From positions 4,196,536 to 4,260,535 of the forward strand of contig BSYO01000014.1 in the NCBI GenBank assembly GCA_033239525.1: DNA of 64,000 nt. Direction: 5' to 3'. The position numbers and the translations under genes are program-made. Below, piece after piece: positions 24,776 to 36,303 of the stretch (its first letter is position 1; every line of letters begins with the position of its first letter). This DNA is from Nepenthes gracilis (lineage: Eukaryota > Streptophyta > Magnoliopsida > Caryophyllales > Nepenthaceae). The notes under the pieces were generated by a model that did not search any database, had not been told where the DNA came from, and was given only the letters and a program-made list of their open reading frames with translations.

Positions 24776-25380
24776 AATAATGCTAGTGGTAGGCCGAAGG
24801 GTATTACCTCTAAATCACAATTCCATGGTCCTAATTTCATGTTTCTTTACTCATTTGGGAGGAGGTCCACCACAATTCAATTCACAAATCTCTAACCGAA
24901 AAATATGCTTGTGCTCCCTCCGATCACATATTCGATAATTATTTTTCCTTTGGACTTAAATCATTTCGTAAGCCAATTTAGTTGCACAATCGTTATAATG
25001 CATAGAGAAAGTTAGGATTCCTTACCACAATTAGGCTATTGTCACTTTGGAGCCTTCAGCATGGAGTACAACACACATTTTCACCATTGGACCAAATATT
25101 TAGCCTAATTTCATGCGATTAAATGGGGTGGAAGCGCCTCACAAGCGAGTAGCTTTTGAATGCCGAAAATGGGTCAAAACTTGGGAGATCAGATATTTAG
25201 TCGATTTATATACATAATAAGGACGTGCTAATTCATAAATTGGGGTCAATTTAACATTTAAACCAAGGAAAATTGGGAATCCCAAATTTGGGGCGAGGTT
25301 AGGTTTTGACGGAGCCAAACTGAGCAAATCGAAAGGGGATTTGAACAATACACCATATAAAACTTGAGTACAACTCATGA
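24776..25380. other. unassigned stretch between LTRs
   Basis: Nothing recognisable. Short open frames on both strands lack motifs or plausible codon structure. Confidence 0.4.
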
Positions 25381-25990
25381 GTCACATATTTTCACAATAT
25401 GGGTGGGTATCGAAATGATAATACTTGGAAGAGAATGTAAAACAAACGAAAATGAGAAAGAGGAGGGGTGTAAATACACTTGCCTCGACCCGATTTATAA
25501 CATTTATAACTAGCTCTCAGACAAATTTGAACTCCATGGCCTCGATCTCCTTCTTTCTCTCTCTAGTCGCCGCTTCTCTCTCTCTATCCTTGGAAAAACT
25601 GAAAAATGCCTGAAACGAAACCCTCGCGGGAGCGCCAATCGGTCGCTAATTAGGCGGTGGCATTCAGCCATTGCCACACCTTGGGCGCTTGTTGGGAGAC
25701 CATCGAGCGTGCACTTTCGCAAAATCACGCCCCGGCTAGCGCCTTGGGTGCACATCGGGCGGTGGTTCCTCGCGACCATGTGCCTCCGCTTCGCCTTGGG
25801 CTCCCCTCGGGCGGTGCATGCGCAGATTTGCACCCGAGTTGGTGCCTCAGGCGCACATCGGGCGCACAGTCCTTTCCCCTCTATTTAGCTTTCGGTCTTA
25901 ATTTTTCTCACATTTTAAGCCTAATTTTAGTTGTTATCATTTTAATTACTTACTGATCTATTCTGTACAAAATGTATGGATTCCTTGTGT
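25381..25990 (-). mobile_element. gypsy LTR fragment, minus orientation
   Basis: Resembles the leader part of LTR J: TTGCCTCGACCCGAT (compare TTACCTCGACCCGAT at 13679), a CTCTCTCTC stretch, then a GC-rich block with repeated CATCGGGCG. On the minus strand the donor-like site is GAG|GCAAGT at 25483. The rest of the LTR, including the acceptor, is missing. Confidence 0.55.
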
Positions 25991-26473
25991 GGATTGTATA
26001 TGATAATTCCAAAAATATACATTAATATGTATATTATATGCAAAGATTTCGATTTAGGTGAACGAAATCAAGATTTAATTCATTGTCTTTCCCATTACGG
26101 AAGAGAGTCAAATACCACTACTTTACTAGCATCGTAATTATCATAATTTGACTCTTATTTCAATTTCATATAACAATTCAAATATGAAAAGTTTTAATAT
26201 CTTTATATTTTAATTCTAATTCCAAGTGGCCCGTAGTATATTCCTTGTGTTTATAAACATATTAATGTTTCATTATATTTATATTTGGCTAAATACAAAT
26301 TAAAACTTTAAATATGTTAATAATTAATTGTTAAGCGTTGGTCAGTTTTAGTAAATGAGCATAAGAGGGATAGGAAAACAGATTTAACTTTCAAAAGTGC
26401 CAAGAAATTCTTAGTAATTGTTTTATCGTGCCCATTTTAAGCCGTTATTTTTATTTGATAAAATTAAAAAAAT
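25991..26473. other. AT-rich flank of element G
   Basis: No coding signal, no terminal repeat and no tandem array. It is the sequence into which the 5' LTR of G inserted. Confidence 0.45.
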
Positions 26474-27429
26474 TGTTGGATCCTATGTCCTGGTCCATAA
26501 AGAGTTTCGAGGCTCATGAGAAGGATGACAAAGCCCGCACAGGATGACGAGCCCAGCCCGATGGCGCAGGAAGCATACGCAGTGCCACACTGGCAGAAGG
26601 CGACGAAAATTCTGCAGCGTATTAATGTGCTGCCGACAGAAAGGCGGAAAGGCCAGCCAATGGAGAAGCAGCTGGCGCAGCGCCAACGGCTCACGCAGCC
26701 GCCTGTAGACCGCCAGCCAATCCTCGCTCAGGGAAATACTAGGCGTGGCCGGCAGCGCCCAGGAGCCTGCCAGCCACAGCGAAAGGACAACCGACATGAC
26801 CGGCGGATAATGACAGCGGCCAGCGGCAAGGAAGCCCTCGCAACGGGCATTCTGGCGCCCAAAGTCCATGGGAGAGGAGCCTATAAGAACTCCCACACCC
26901 CGCAGAGAAAGGGATCCCATTTTGCCGATTCCGATTCCTGGTTTCGAACCAATTATGAACTCTGAGTTTCCCTCTTCTTAACTCGATCACAAGACAGAAA
27001 AGAGCTGGAACTGAGAATGCTCTCACTTCCTTCTGGCATGAGCTAGCTCTCGATCCTAACCCCACGTCTACTCAGACCATCGGAAAGTTAGCCACCCGTT
27101 GCGGTGCATCAAGGAAGCCAGGCCTTCCATAACCTGCTCACTGCATTCTCCATACCATCATACATGCATTTCTCACCCCATTACAACATTCATCTGCGCA
27201 CTGCTCCTAGCGTGCGCCATTTTCGTTCACTGCGGGAATTTGCTGACTTGAGCATCGGAGCGGCCTCGATGGGAGAAATCCTGCCGGACCCCTAAGCTCT
27301 TGTTTGTTGTTTGTGTTGTGCAGGTCCAGGTTCATAGAGACGGAGACCGGACCCTTCTCCTAACGCCACCGCGTGGTTAGGAATCTGAAGGCTCTCTAAT
27401 CCGTGCGGCAACTGCGGACCCGGGACGCA
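26474..27429 (+). mobile_element. 5' LTR of Tat-type gypsy element G
   Basis: Starts TGTTGGATCCTATG after an A/T-rich flank and ends near GGGACGCA, four to five bases before the primer-site region TTGGTGCCGTTTGTGGGAGC. It is distinctly GC-rich compared with its flank and has a TATA-like CTATAAG at 26881. Frames of 108-149 codons inside are not genes. No copy of this LTR is found downstream, so the 5-bp duplication cannot be verified. Confidence 0.7.
26881..26887 (+). promoter_or_regulatory. TATA box in LTR G
   Basis: CTATAAG in the context GCCTATAAGAACTCCCACACC, a compact plant TATA and start-site context. Confidence 0.5.
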
Positions 27430-27433
27430 ATAT

Positions 27434-27453
27434 TGGTGCCGTTTGTGGGAGCT
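27434..27453 (+). promoter_or_regulatory. primer-binding region of element G
   Basis: TGGTGCCGTTTGTGGGAGCT matches the sequence that follows the 5' LTR in Tat-lineage elements (family form TGGCGCCGTYTGTGGGA). It lies 50 bases before the gag start codon. Confidence 0.65.
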
Positions 27454-27502
27454 GACGAGAAGCCAAGTGTCTCTTTCCCACCTTGCTCCTGAATACCAGA
27501 AG

Positions 27503-28990
27503 ATGGTGAATACTCGAGCACAAGCTAGTACTCCGGCGATGGAGGTCGTTGCCCAAAATGAAGACCCCCTGTCGAAAATCAAGCGAACGATCGTCTAGAG
27601 CCCGACGTCCACCGCCTGGCTGCGGACGTGGGCGATATCAAGTTGGTCCTCCGCGCCCTGTGCGAGAACACAGGGACTCTCTGGCCGGGGGTTGCTCCTC
27701 AAGCATCTCAAGCCACCACCTCTAAGAAAGTAAAGCATCGTGTAGCGGCCCGCAGGAGGCGAACCAACCGGCTCGACGACGCCGCAGCCCAGGCGGCCCC
27801 AAGCGGAGGCAATCCTCATGAGGCGGAAAGCCATCTCGCCCGCAGAGATCGGGGGGACAGCCCAGAGCAGCGTAACCCCCGCAACTCGCGCGGCAACGGG
27901 AGGCCAACTGCGGCGGGCTCCAATAGCGAATGAGCCACTTAGGCAGAGTCGTCATCCCCGACGAGCTCGACAGCACCTCCAGACCCCACGGAGCTCCGCG
28001 ATGTCATCAACGCGCCGAGAGGCACTATGGATCCATCGATGGAGGAGAAAGTCAAAGTGTTGTGGGACATCCTGCATAAGGAGAAGCCCACGCCCTCCTC
28101 CGCCGACCTCCGAGAGATCGCCCTTCGCCATGGACCTGCGGACCCAGCCATTGCCAAACAAGTTCAAGATGCCGGTCCTGGAGGGGTACGACAGAAGCAA
28201 GGACCCGATGGACCACCTCAACTGCTTCCGTACTCATTTGTCTTTGCAAGGAGCGAGCGAGGCCCTGATGTGCCAGTGCTTTCCTGTCACCCTTAGGGGG
28301 GACGTGTTACTCTGGTTCCACGGCCTCCCCCCGAACTCCATACCCTTGTTCGACGAGCTTGCTGACAGCTTCCTGAGCCAGTTTGCCTCTAGCCGCATGG
28401 AGGAGAGGCAACCGTGGCACCTGGTCCGCCTCCGCCAGAGGTCAGACGAAAGTCTGAAGCGATTCCTGAACCATTTCATCACCGAGGCATGGCGGATCTC
28501 CCAGCTCTTTGACGAGCTGAAGCTCAACGCCTTCGTCGCCACCCTGGCGGCGGGGGATTTCTTCAAGCACCTGTCGCACAAGCGCCCTCAGACCTTCCGA
28601 GAGGCTGAGGCCATCGCTCGGGTGTACATCACGGCCGAAGAGGCTAATGAGGTGAAGTGCCCCGAGCGAGCGGACCGGCCCCCGGAAGCCCTTAAAACAT
28701 CTAGTGGGCGAAAGAGGGATAGCAACGACCAGCGCTTTCCGGAGCGCCGAAAGCAGCAGCGGCCCCCGCCAGGGCCCAGAAAGGACTACAACAAAGCTTC
28801 CCTGACTCCTCTGAACGACAGCCGCACAAACATCCTGATGTAGATTTAGGATGAGAAGTTCTTCAAGTGGCCGAAAACGTCGAAGGGTCCCAACGGTAGC
28901 GACCAGACAAAATACTGCTAGTACCACTGCTGCCTGGGACAATCAACCGAGAACTGTCGGACCCTGCAACAGGAGATCGAGGATCTGATC
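27503..28990 (+). pseudogene. gag of Tat-type element G
   Basis: Begins ATG at 27503 (MVNTRAQASTPAMEVVAQNE) with an early in-frame TAG. The capsid-like core reads LPNKFKMPVLEGYDRSKDPM, then DHLNCFRTHLSLQGASEALM, then the SLKRFLNHFITEAW region (28140-28640), as in Tat gags. A frame change near 28110-28140 separates the N-terminal part from the core. The basic tail reaches 28843. After two TAG stops (28841, 28847) a CCHC-like knuckle follows near 28910-28950 (YHCCLGQSTENC), with another TAG in it. The stops fit CAG to TAG changes. Non-functional. Confidence 0.85.
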
Positions 28991-31900
28991 CAGCGCGAAC
29001 ATCTAAAGCGGTTCGTGAAGAGTTCGGGGCAGGAACCAGTAACCTCTGATGGTGAAGCCAGCGAGCCTCAGAGGGCCCACGCAGCCGCCGGCGTGATCAA
29101 CATGATCTCCACCACGGCCATCACGGATGCCAGGTGTGGGAAGCCGGAGCCAACTTCCAGCAACAAGCGAGCGAGGAGGGTTTAGGGATGATGTCATTAG
29201 CTTTAGCAGCGATGATATGACTCATGTAACCTCTCCCCATACCAATCCCCTTGTTGTATCTACCCTCGTTTTAGGCGGTGGGGATGACTACCAACTGAAA
29301 CGAGTTTTCATCGATAATGGAAGTTTGCAAAATTTGTTGTATCTTAGTACCTTCTTTAAACTTGGACTAAAACGAAACCAGATGAAAGCTGCCAGCGGAC
29401 CATTATACGGCCTGGACAACGAGCCGGTCCCTGTACAAGGGATAGTCTTGCTGGAGGTCACTATGAGAACTTACCGCGCTCTGTGACGCGAGAGCTGGCA
29501 TTCCTCGTCGTTGACCTACCGTCCGTCTACAACGCCATATTGGGCAGACCCTTTCTAACCACCTTTGGAGCTGTTACATCCATCCCGCACCTAAAGGTGA
29601 AGTTTTCCACCCCGTGGGGCGTAGGATAAGTCCTCGGAGACCAGGAGATGAGACGGACGTGCTACCTGTCCCAGATCAACCCTGCGGTGCCAGGCCACCC
29701 AGATGAAGAGCTCGATCTCCGCGACGAAGCCCTGCTGCAGCAGGCTCAGTCAGGAGAAGAAACGGAGGCGATCCCTTTAAACCCTTTCGAGCCGGAAAGG
29801 TGCATCAACGTGGGCAGGTCCTCTCCGCCCGAAGAACGCAACCGGCTGATTACCTTCCTTAGGGCCAATTTCGACGTGTTTCCCTGGGTTCCCGCTGACA
29901 TGCCCGGGATACCGGCCGAAGTCATTGTCCACAAGCTGGGCCTTGACTCGAGCTGAAAGCCCATTCGGCAGAAGTGGAGGAATCACTCCGTTGAGAAGTT
30001 GGTCGCTATAAGGGAAGAAGTAAAAAGACTCCTGGACGCCGGATTCATCAAAGAAGTCTAATACCCGGCATGGCTATCCAACGTTATACTAGTGAAGAAA
30101 AGCAGCGGCAAGTGGCGGATGTGCGTTGACTTCACCGACATAAACAAGGCTTACCCCAAGGAAAGCTTCTCACTCCCAAGGATCGACCAACTCATGGACT
30201 CCACTTCCGGACATGAGCTCCTGAGTTTCATGGACGCGTACTCTGGATACAACTAGATCCAGATGGACCCAGGAGGATGAGAAGCACGCCTCGTTCATGA
30301 CAGACCAGGAGACGTACTGCTACAGAATGATGCCCTTCGAGCTCAAGAATGCTGGCGCGACCTACCAGCGCCTTGTGAACAAGATGTTTGAAGCCCAGAT
30401 CGGACGGAACGTGAAGGTATACGTCGCTGACACACTCGTGAAGAGCAAAGTCGCCAAGAACCACGTCAACGACCTAGATGAGACGTTTCAGGTCCTTCGG
30501 CGGCACGGGATGGAGCTCAATCCCGCCAAGTGTGCCTTCGGAGTGACCTCGGGAAAATTTCTAGGCTTCATTGTGTCCCAACGCGGTATTGAGGCCAACC
30601 CAGATAAGATCAAGGCCATCATCGACCTGAACCCCCCGCGGATGATAAAAGAAGTACAGAAGCTCACCGGACGAATAGCAACCCTTTCGCGGTTCCTCGC
30701 TAAGTCAGCAGAAAAATACTTGCCATTTTTTAAGGCGCTAAGGGGCACCAAATCGTAGGGATTCAGGTGGAATGAGGAATGCGACGAAGCTTTCAGGGAG
30801 TTGAAGACTTACCTCTCCAGCGCACCGCTCCTAAGCTCGCCGCGCGAGGGAGAAGACCTTTACCTCTACTTGGCTACATCAACAGCAGCTCTCAACTTCG
30901 TGTTAGTTGGAGAGCATGAAGGAAGACAACAGCCGGTATACTACGTAAGCCAGGTGTTGACGCACGTGGAGGCCCAATACCCGAACGCTGAAAAGATGGC
31001 GCTCACGCTTCCAGTCACACCAGATCGTTGTACTGACGGATCAGCCGCTGAAGTCGATCTTGCAGAAGCCGGAGACGTCCGGACGGTTGGTCAAGTGGGC
31101 TATCAAGCTAGGAGAATTCGATCTGGAGTTCCGGCCTCAGCCGACCGTGAAGGGACAGGCTTTGGCCGACTTTATCGTAGAAGCGGCAACACCAGCACAG
31201 GAAGAAGACAACCCAGGAAGCGTGGAAGACCGCGATCCTCCTGTATGGACCCTAAATGTGGACGGATCATCCACTCAAGCAGGCAGCGGAACCGGTGCCA
31301 TGTCGAGGACACTGGAAGGCATGGAGATCACGTACTCAGTCACACTGGCCTTCCCAGCAACAAACAACCTAGCAGAATACGAGGCCCTCCTCGCAGGCCT
31401 GCGGCTGGATAAGGAATGTTCCGTGTGGTCGTTGCTCGTGCGCAGTGACTTGAACTTGTGGTCAATCAGGTGAAGGGGAACTTTGACGTCTCAAACCCAC
31501 AACTTGTGAGGTACTTGGCGAAAGCAAAGGCCCTGATCCCTGAGTTCAGTCAATTCGTGATTAAGCACATCCCAAGGTCGGATAACGAGCGCGTTGATCG
31601 ACTGGCCCCGGATGCGACTGCCGAATCCATGGAGCAGTACGCGAGAGAGCCCAGGGAAGTCCTGACCGCACCTAGCATCAATGTCGAAGATAAAGAAGTG
31701 CCGCAGGTCGACGCAGGAAACAATTGGATGACGCCGTACGTGAAGTACCTGACTGAAGGGACCCTACCCGATGACGCCAACGAGGCCAAGCGAATTAAGA
31801 AGACGGCAGGATGGTACACGATCCTCAACAGAAGACTCTACAAGCGAGGATACTCTACTCCCCTCCTAAAGTTTCTTACTCTAGAGGAAGCCGACTACGC

Positions 31901-32958
31901 GCTGAGCGAGGTGCACCTGGGACTGTGCGGCTCGCACATTGGGGGCAAGAACCTTGCATTCAAAGTCATGCGACAAGGGTTCTACTGGCCCACCATGAAG
32001 CGAGACGCTATGGAGTTCGTCCGGAAGTGTGAAAGTTGCCAGGTCCATGGCAATATGATACATCAGCCGCACACGGAACTGCACTACCTCCAATCCCTGT
32101 GGCCATTCGCGCAATGGGGGCTCGACATACTTGGTCCCTACCTTTGGCCTCTAGGCAAAGGAAATTCCTAATCGTTGGCATCGACTACTTTACCAAGTGG
32201 GTGGAAGCTGTCTGTCTCGCCAAGATGACTGAGCAGAATGTGACAGAGTTCCTCCGTCACGGTATTGTTTGCCGCTTCGGGATTCCTGAGGTCGTAGTGA
32301 CCTATAACGGAACCCAATTCACCGGCAAGCGCTTTACGAAGTACTGCCGCGACCTCTGCATCAAGCTGATCTATACGTCGGTGGCGCACCCTCAGGCCAA
32401 CAGACAGGTCGAGGTCACCAACCGCACATTGCTACACGGGTTGAAGACCAGGCTGGAAGACGCAAGGGGCTCCTGGACTGAAGAGCTACCGTTCGTACTC
32501 TGGTCGTATTGAACAACCCCACGGGAGCCGACAAGGGAGACGCCCTTCAACCTTTGCTTTGGGGCTGAGGCTGTGGTCCCCGTGGAAGTGGGGATGCCAA
32601 GCCTGCGATCGAATGCTTTGACCCAGCCACCAACGAACAAAGGCTCCGGGAAAGTTTAGACCTGCTCTCGGAAGTTCGAGACGTCGCACGACTATGGACC
32701 GTGGCCTATCAGCAGCGCGTCGCACGGTACTACAACAAACGGGTGAAGGCACGCCCGCTAGAAGTTGGAGATCTGGTCCTCCGAAGCGTAGAGGCGGCAG
32801 GAAAAACCGCGAATAGGAACACGCTCTCCCCTAGGTGGGAGGGGCCATTCCTCGTCTCCGCAATCCTCCGGAGCGGAGCGTACAAGCTGCGTGCCCAGAA
32901 CGGCAAACTGGTCCCGCGGACCTGGAATGCCGCCAACTTAAGGAAGTACTACCAGTAG
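28991..32958 (+). pseudogene. pol of Tat-type element G (PR-RT-RH-aRH-IN)
   Basis: Domains in order: protease around 29270-29480 (VFIDNGSLQN; DNG is normal for Tat); RT 29960-30740 (KWRMCVDFTDINKAYPKESF, then YRMMPFELKNAGATYQRLVN); RNase H 30770-31010; second, archaeal-type RNase H 31240-31480 (WTLNVDGSSTQAGSGTGAMS, then NNLAEYEALLAGL); integrase zinc finger 31915-32040 and catalytic core 32110-32440; tail to TAG 32956-32958 (LRKYYQ). At least four frameshifts and several stops occur. Two catalytic sites are lost: RT YVDD is YVAD (30420-30431), and integrase D-N-G is Y-N-G (32303). The double RNase H marks the Tat lineage. Confidence 0.9.
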
Positions 32959-33049
32959 CGCTACATCAGCCTAGGTAAGACGCACACATGCATCATGACG
33001 AGTGCTTGAACATGTGTGATGCTTTTTGTTAATAAAAATCACTTTTCCC

Positions 33050-33450
33050 GTCATTCTGCATCTTCATTTGTGTGAATTGTTGACATGCATCGAATCCTTA
33101 AAATTATAGGACCTAGACTGCCCCTAAGTCGGGAGGACGAACGTCCCTCCGTAAAATTAGTCCTTGGCCTTGCGCCAGGCGGTCTGAAAGCGATTGTCCC
33201 AGGACTTCGTCTTGGCACCAGACGGCCCGGGGACGGCCCCATACGTCTTGGCTCCGCGCCAATAGGCCCAAGCGGCCCCCTGCGCTTTGGCTCCGTGCCA
33301 GAAGGCCCGGAAGTAGCCACGCGCAGACTTAGACATCTTGTCAAAAGGACCCAGGTGGTCCGCCGAACAGGCTTCGCGCCAACGACCCAGGCGCTCGGAA
33401 CATTAGGCCTGGGGGCTTTCGAAGTCCCCAATCAACGGCCAACAAAATCT
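33050..33450 (+). repeat. degenerate GC-rich tandem repeats after pol of G
   Basis: Imperfect repeats with cores such as CTTGGCACCAGACGGCCCGG, CTTGGCTCCGCGCCAATAGG and TTTGGCTCCGTGCCAGAAGG, spaced about 35-50 bases. Arrays in this slot between pol and 3' LTR are usual in Tat elements. Open frames on both strands here reflect the GC-rich repeat. Confidence 0.7.
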
Positions 33451-33990
33451 TAGGGAGCAAAAATCGCAGGCGTGCGGCGACCTTCTTATACAAAAGAGAC
33501 CACCCTCAGTCTACAATGGTCATGGGCTAGGACCTTAAACTTGGTGATTACAGCGTCTTGAGGAGGGGTCGCACACCTCCCGCAATCATATGCGACCAAG
33601 GCCTAGACCATGGAGTCCGGTTGCCGCAGCCTGACAGCCCCGGCCAACCCTCGCTGTGGCTCCACGGGATTGTGACGACATTTGCCCTACCGGAATGAGC
33701 TTCCCATTAAACACGTGACCTGCGATGACATCCTCTGACGAATGATGAGTACAGCGCAAGAAGGCACCTGGATAGGGCCTTAGTGACAATAGCTTTGAAG
33801 GGATTAGCATTCAAGCCCGGGAAGTGATCCCATAGATCACATTAAATGAAGATTGCAAGCGGCATACCACACCAGAAGAGTACAAGTGCAAAGAAGAAAT
33901 AACCACTTTCCACTCAGTAACAAGAAGCAAGTAAGATACAAAAGCAATTGATGGCGGTAAAAGACAGTCTAACGGCCTATACAGATGGAG
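33451..33990 (+). other. non-coding 3' region of element G
   Basis: Between the tandem repeats and the antisense reading frames. I see no domain and no long credible frame. Confidence 0.5.
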
Positions 33991-33991
33991 A

Positions 33992-35844
33992 CTATTCGGG
34001 TAGACAGGACGGAGCGGCCTCCTCATGAAAGTTCCTCAGGCGAGACGCCTCCCGGATCCTGGCGTTCCCCGGATGAAAGACTCCCTCCGGAACGTGGGGA
34101 GCTACCAAGGAAGCGATCTTTCGGCATAGACGGATGCCGTCCCAATACCGAGTCTCCAACGCAAGCCACGACTCCGACGGAGAAAGCCGACCAACCATGT
34201 CTCTGACCATCCGTGCGTTATCGTCCTCCGCGGCGACGAGCAAGGCTTCCAGTTGCGCCACTCTCTGCTGCAAGCGTCCGTTCTCCTCTTCGAGAGAGGC
34301 GACCCGGGCCCTTGCGCTATGGATGACCTGCTGCAAGCCCCCGTGGAAGAGGGCGGTCAACTCATCGAAGGGATCGACATCACCGGAAGCCTGCATAAGA
34401 AGCAACGTGAGAAGCACTCCCAAAGCATGCAACAGTAAAGGAAGGCCAGATTGAAGCAATCATACCTGAGTAGGAGCAGCGCTCGGAGAGTGCGTGAGAT
34501 CACCCGACAGAGCCTCTCCCTGAGGTTCCTCTCCCGCCACGAGGACGTCCCGGCTGCCCCCTCGGTAGCTTGGACCGTATCAGCGGCGAGCTCAACCCCC
34601 TCCACCAGAGATGGAGCCATGCTTTCGAGGACCCTGTACTCCGATATGGGCTCCACAAAGATCACATTCGGCTCCACAGGCCCCCTGGCCTCTAATGTCA
34701 GCACAGGCACAGCCAGAAGTGGCCCCTCTGGGTCGTCAAGGACAACAACATCATCCCTCGCTTCTGGAACGGCGTCCACAAACGTCTCCACAATGGAACG
34801 AGCGGGGGGGACTCCCAGCGGGTTGAGACTCCACCTCGCAGACTTCGTGAACGGCTAGTCCCGTGGCCAAAGTCGACGATGGCTCGGCATTCTCCCCTTG
34901 GTGACCCACGCTCGTGGCCACCTTCGGAGCCGGACTTCCCACCACAACCGAAGAACTGGCGACCTGTCTTTGGGACCTCCATGTGGAAGTCCCTCCGGCC
35001 TCTCTCAACCTCTTTAAGGGAAGACCCTCCTCTTCGTCATCTGTCGACGACTCCAACAACGAACAACTCTCCTCCTCGTCCCCCTGGATGATCGAGGAGC
35101 GGCCGTATCTCTAGGTTCTCTTTTGCCAGGGCAAGCGATTTTTCACCCCGACGGAGGCCCCCACTTGGAGGCCTCGAACGTAATGGAAGTCAAGAAGTAA
35201 CCTTGGATTGAGAACTTCGCCTCCTCAGATTTGATGGCCGAAATCAGCTCCGCCGCCTCCACAGCATCCTCAGCCGGCGACTTTTCCTGAAAGAATCCCG
35301 AAATCTGGCCCCATACGCGTGAAAGATCAGAGTCGGAGGGTTCTTGCAGAAAGAAGAAGTGGTCTTTCCAACCCTTCACCGAATCGGGGTTGGTTCCACG
35401 AAAGCGAAAACCCACCTTCGGCGACATCGACACCCAATCCTCCGATTCCGTGAACCGAAAGATCAGCCTTACTGCCTTGGCGTTAAAAGAACCACCGTGG
35501 AGGTGGGCAAAGATACACAGAGACACCAAATAACGAAAGGCGTTGGGATGAAGCCTCGTCACCGGAACTCTCACGCGTCCCACCAGCGCATACAGCGTGC
35601 AAGGCATAGGATAACGAAGCCCCCCCTCAGGTGGTGCTCGTACACTGTGATATAGCCCGCTGGGGGGGCGCTGGCTCTATCCAGTGTGCCTGGAGCGTGA
35701 CAACTCCAATCGCTGGGAATACCATAATCAACCATGAGGGCGGCAATAGCGCCCGTCAGACAAGGCGGACTTGGTGTTGTGAACACCCTGACGACTCATC
35801 CTGGGAGCCTGGGAAGAAGAAGAACTCTCTTTCTTTTTCGCCAT
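33992..35844 (-). pseudogene. antisense ORF of element G (Transposase_28-like, broken)
   Basis: The minus-strand start is ATG at 35844 (MAKKKESSSSQAPRMSRQGV), about 70-80 bases after a TATTTAAAT box. Next come YGIPSDWSCHAPGTLDRASA and PPAGYITVYEHHLRGG (35600-35740), then VPVTRLHPNAFRYLVSLCIF and GWKDHFFFLQEP (35300-35560). This is the 'putative gypsy type transposon' (PF04195-type) domain. An acidic linker follows, then a coiled-coil tail ARVASLEEENGRLQQRVAQL (34050-34330). At least three frame changes break it. Tat elements are known to carry such antisense ORFs downstream of pol; the function is unknown. Confidence 0.75.
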
Positions 35845-35913
35845 GTCTCTCTCTCTCGACACAAGTGTGCTACAGGAAAAATCTCAGCAGGAGGAGTAAA
35901 GCCGTCTTGACTG

Positions 35914-35922
35914 ATTTAAATA
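35914..35922 (-). promoter_or_regulatory. TATA-like box for the antisense ORF of G
   Basis: The minus strand reads TATTTAAAT, with its ATG about 70 bases downstream. It suggests the antisense ORF has its own promoter rather than relying on the LTR. Confidence 0.45.
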
Positions 35923-36303
35923 GACAACAGAAGGCCAATAGGCGGGAAGCCAAGGCAGCACCCACCGCAGATGATCGTGACACGTGCCAGCTTGGCAGCG
36001 CACCGCAGGATCCGAAATCGCTCGCAATCATGGCCAAATGCCAGACTGACAAGCGCGTCGCCTCAGCTGTCTGACAGGAATCCACGCTGGCGCCTCTGTA
36101 TTAAATAAGGGCTCACGATAGTGAAGCCCACGAAGGGGCGCACGGTAGCGCGAAACGGAAGAAGCCAATCTAGAAGCGAGAAGTTCAGAAGATGAAATGG
36201 CGCGGTAAAATAACATATTTTGTTGCAACTACAGGCCCTGTTACAACGGCAACACGTATGGTAAAAAAAAAAAAGGTACGGCAGCAACAAAAGTAGCTAT
36301 TAG

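Noticed and set aside
26483..26965. Frames of 145-149 codons on both strands
   Set aside because: Inside the GC-rich 5' LTR of element G, where stops are rare by composition.
36100..36300. Possible 3' LTR of element G
   Set aside because: No segment matches the 5' LTR (26474-27429) by start, TATA context or end; treated as missing.
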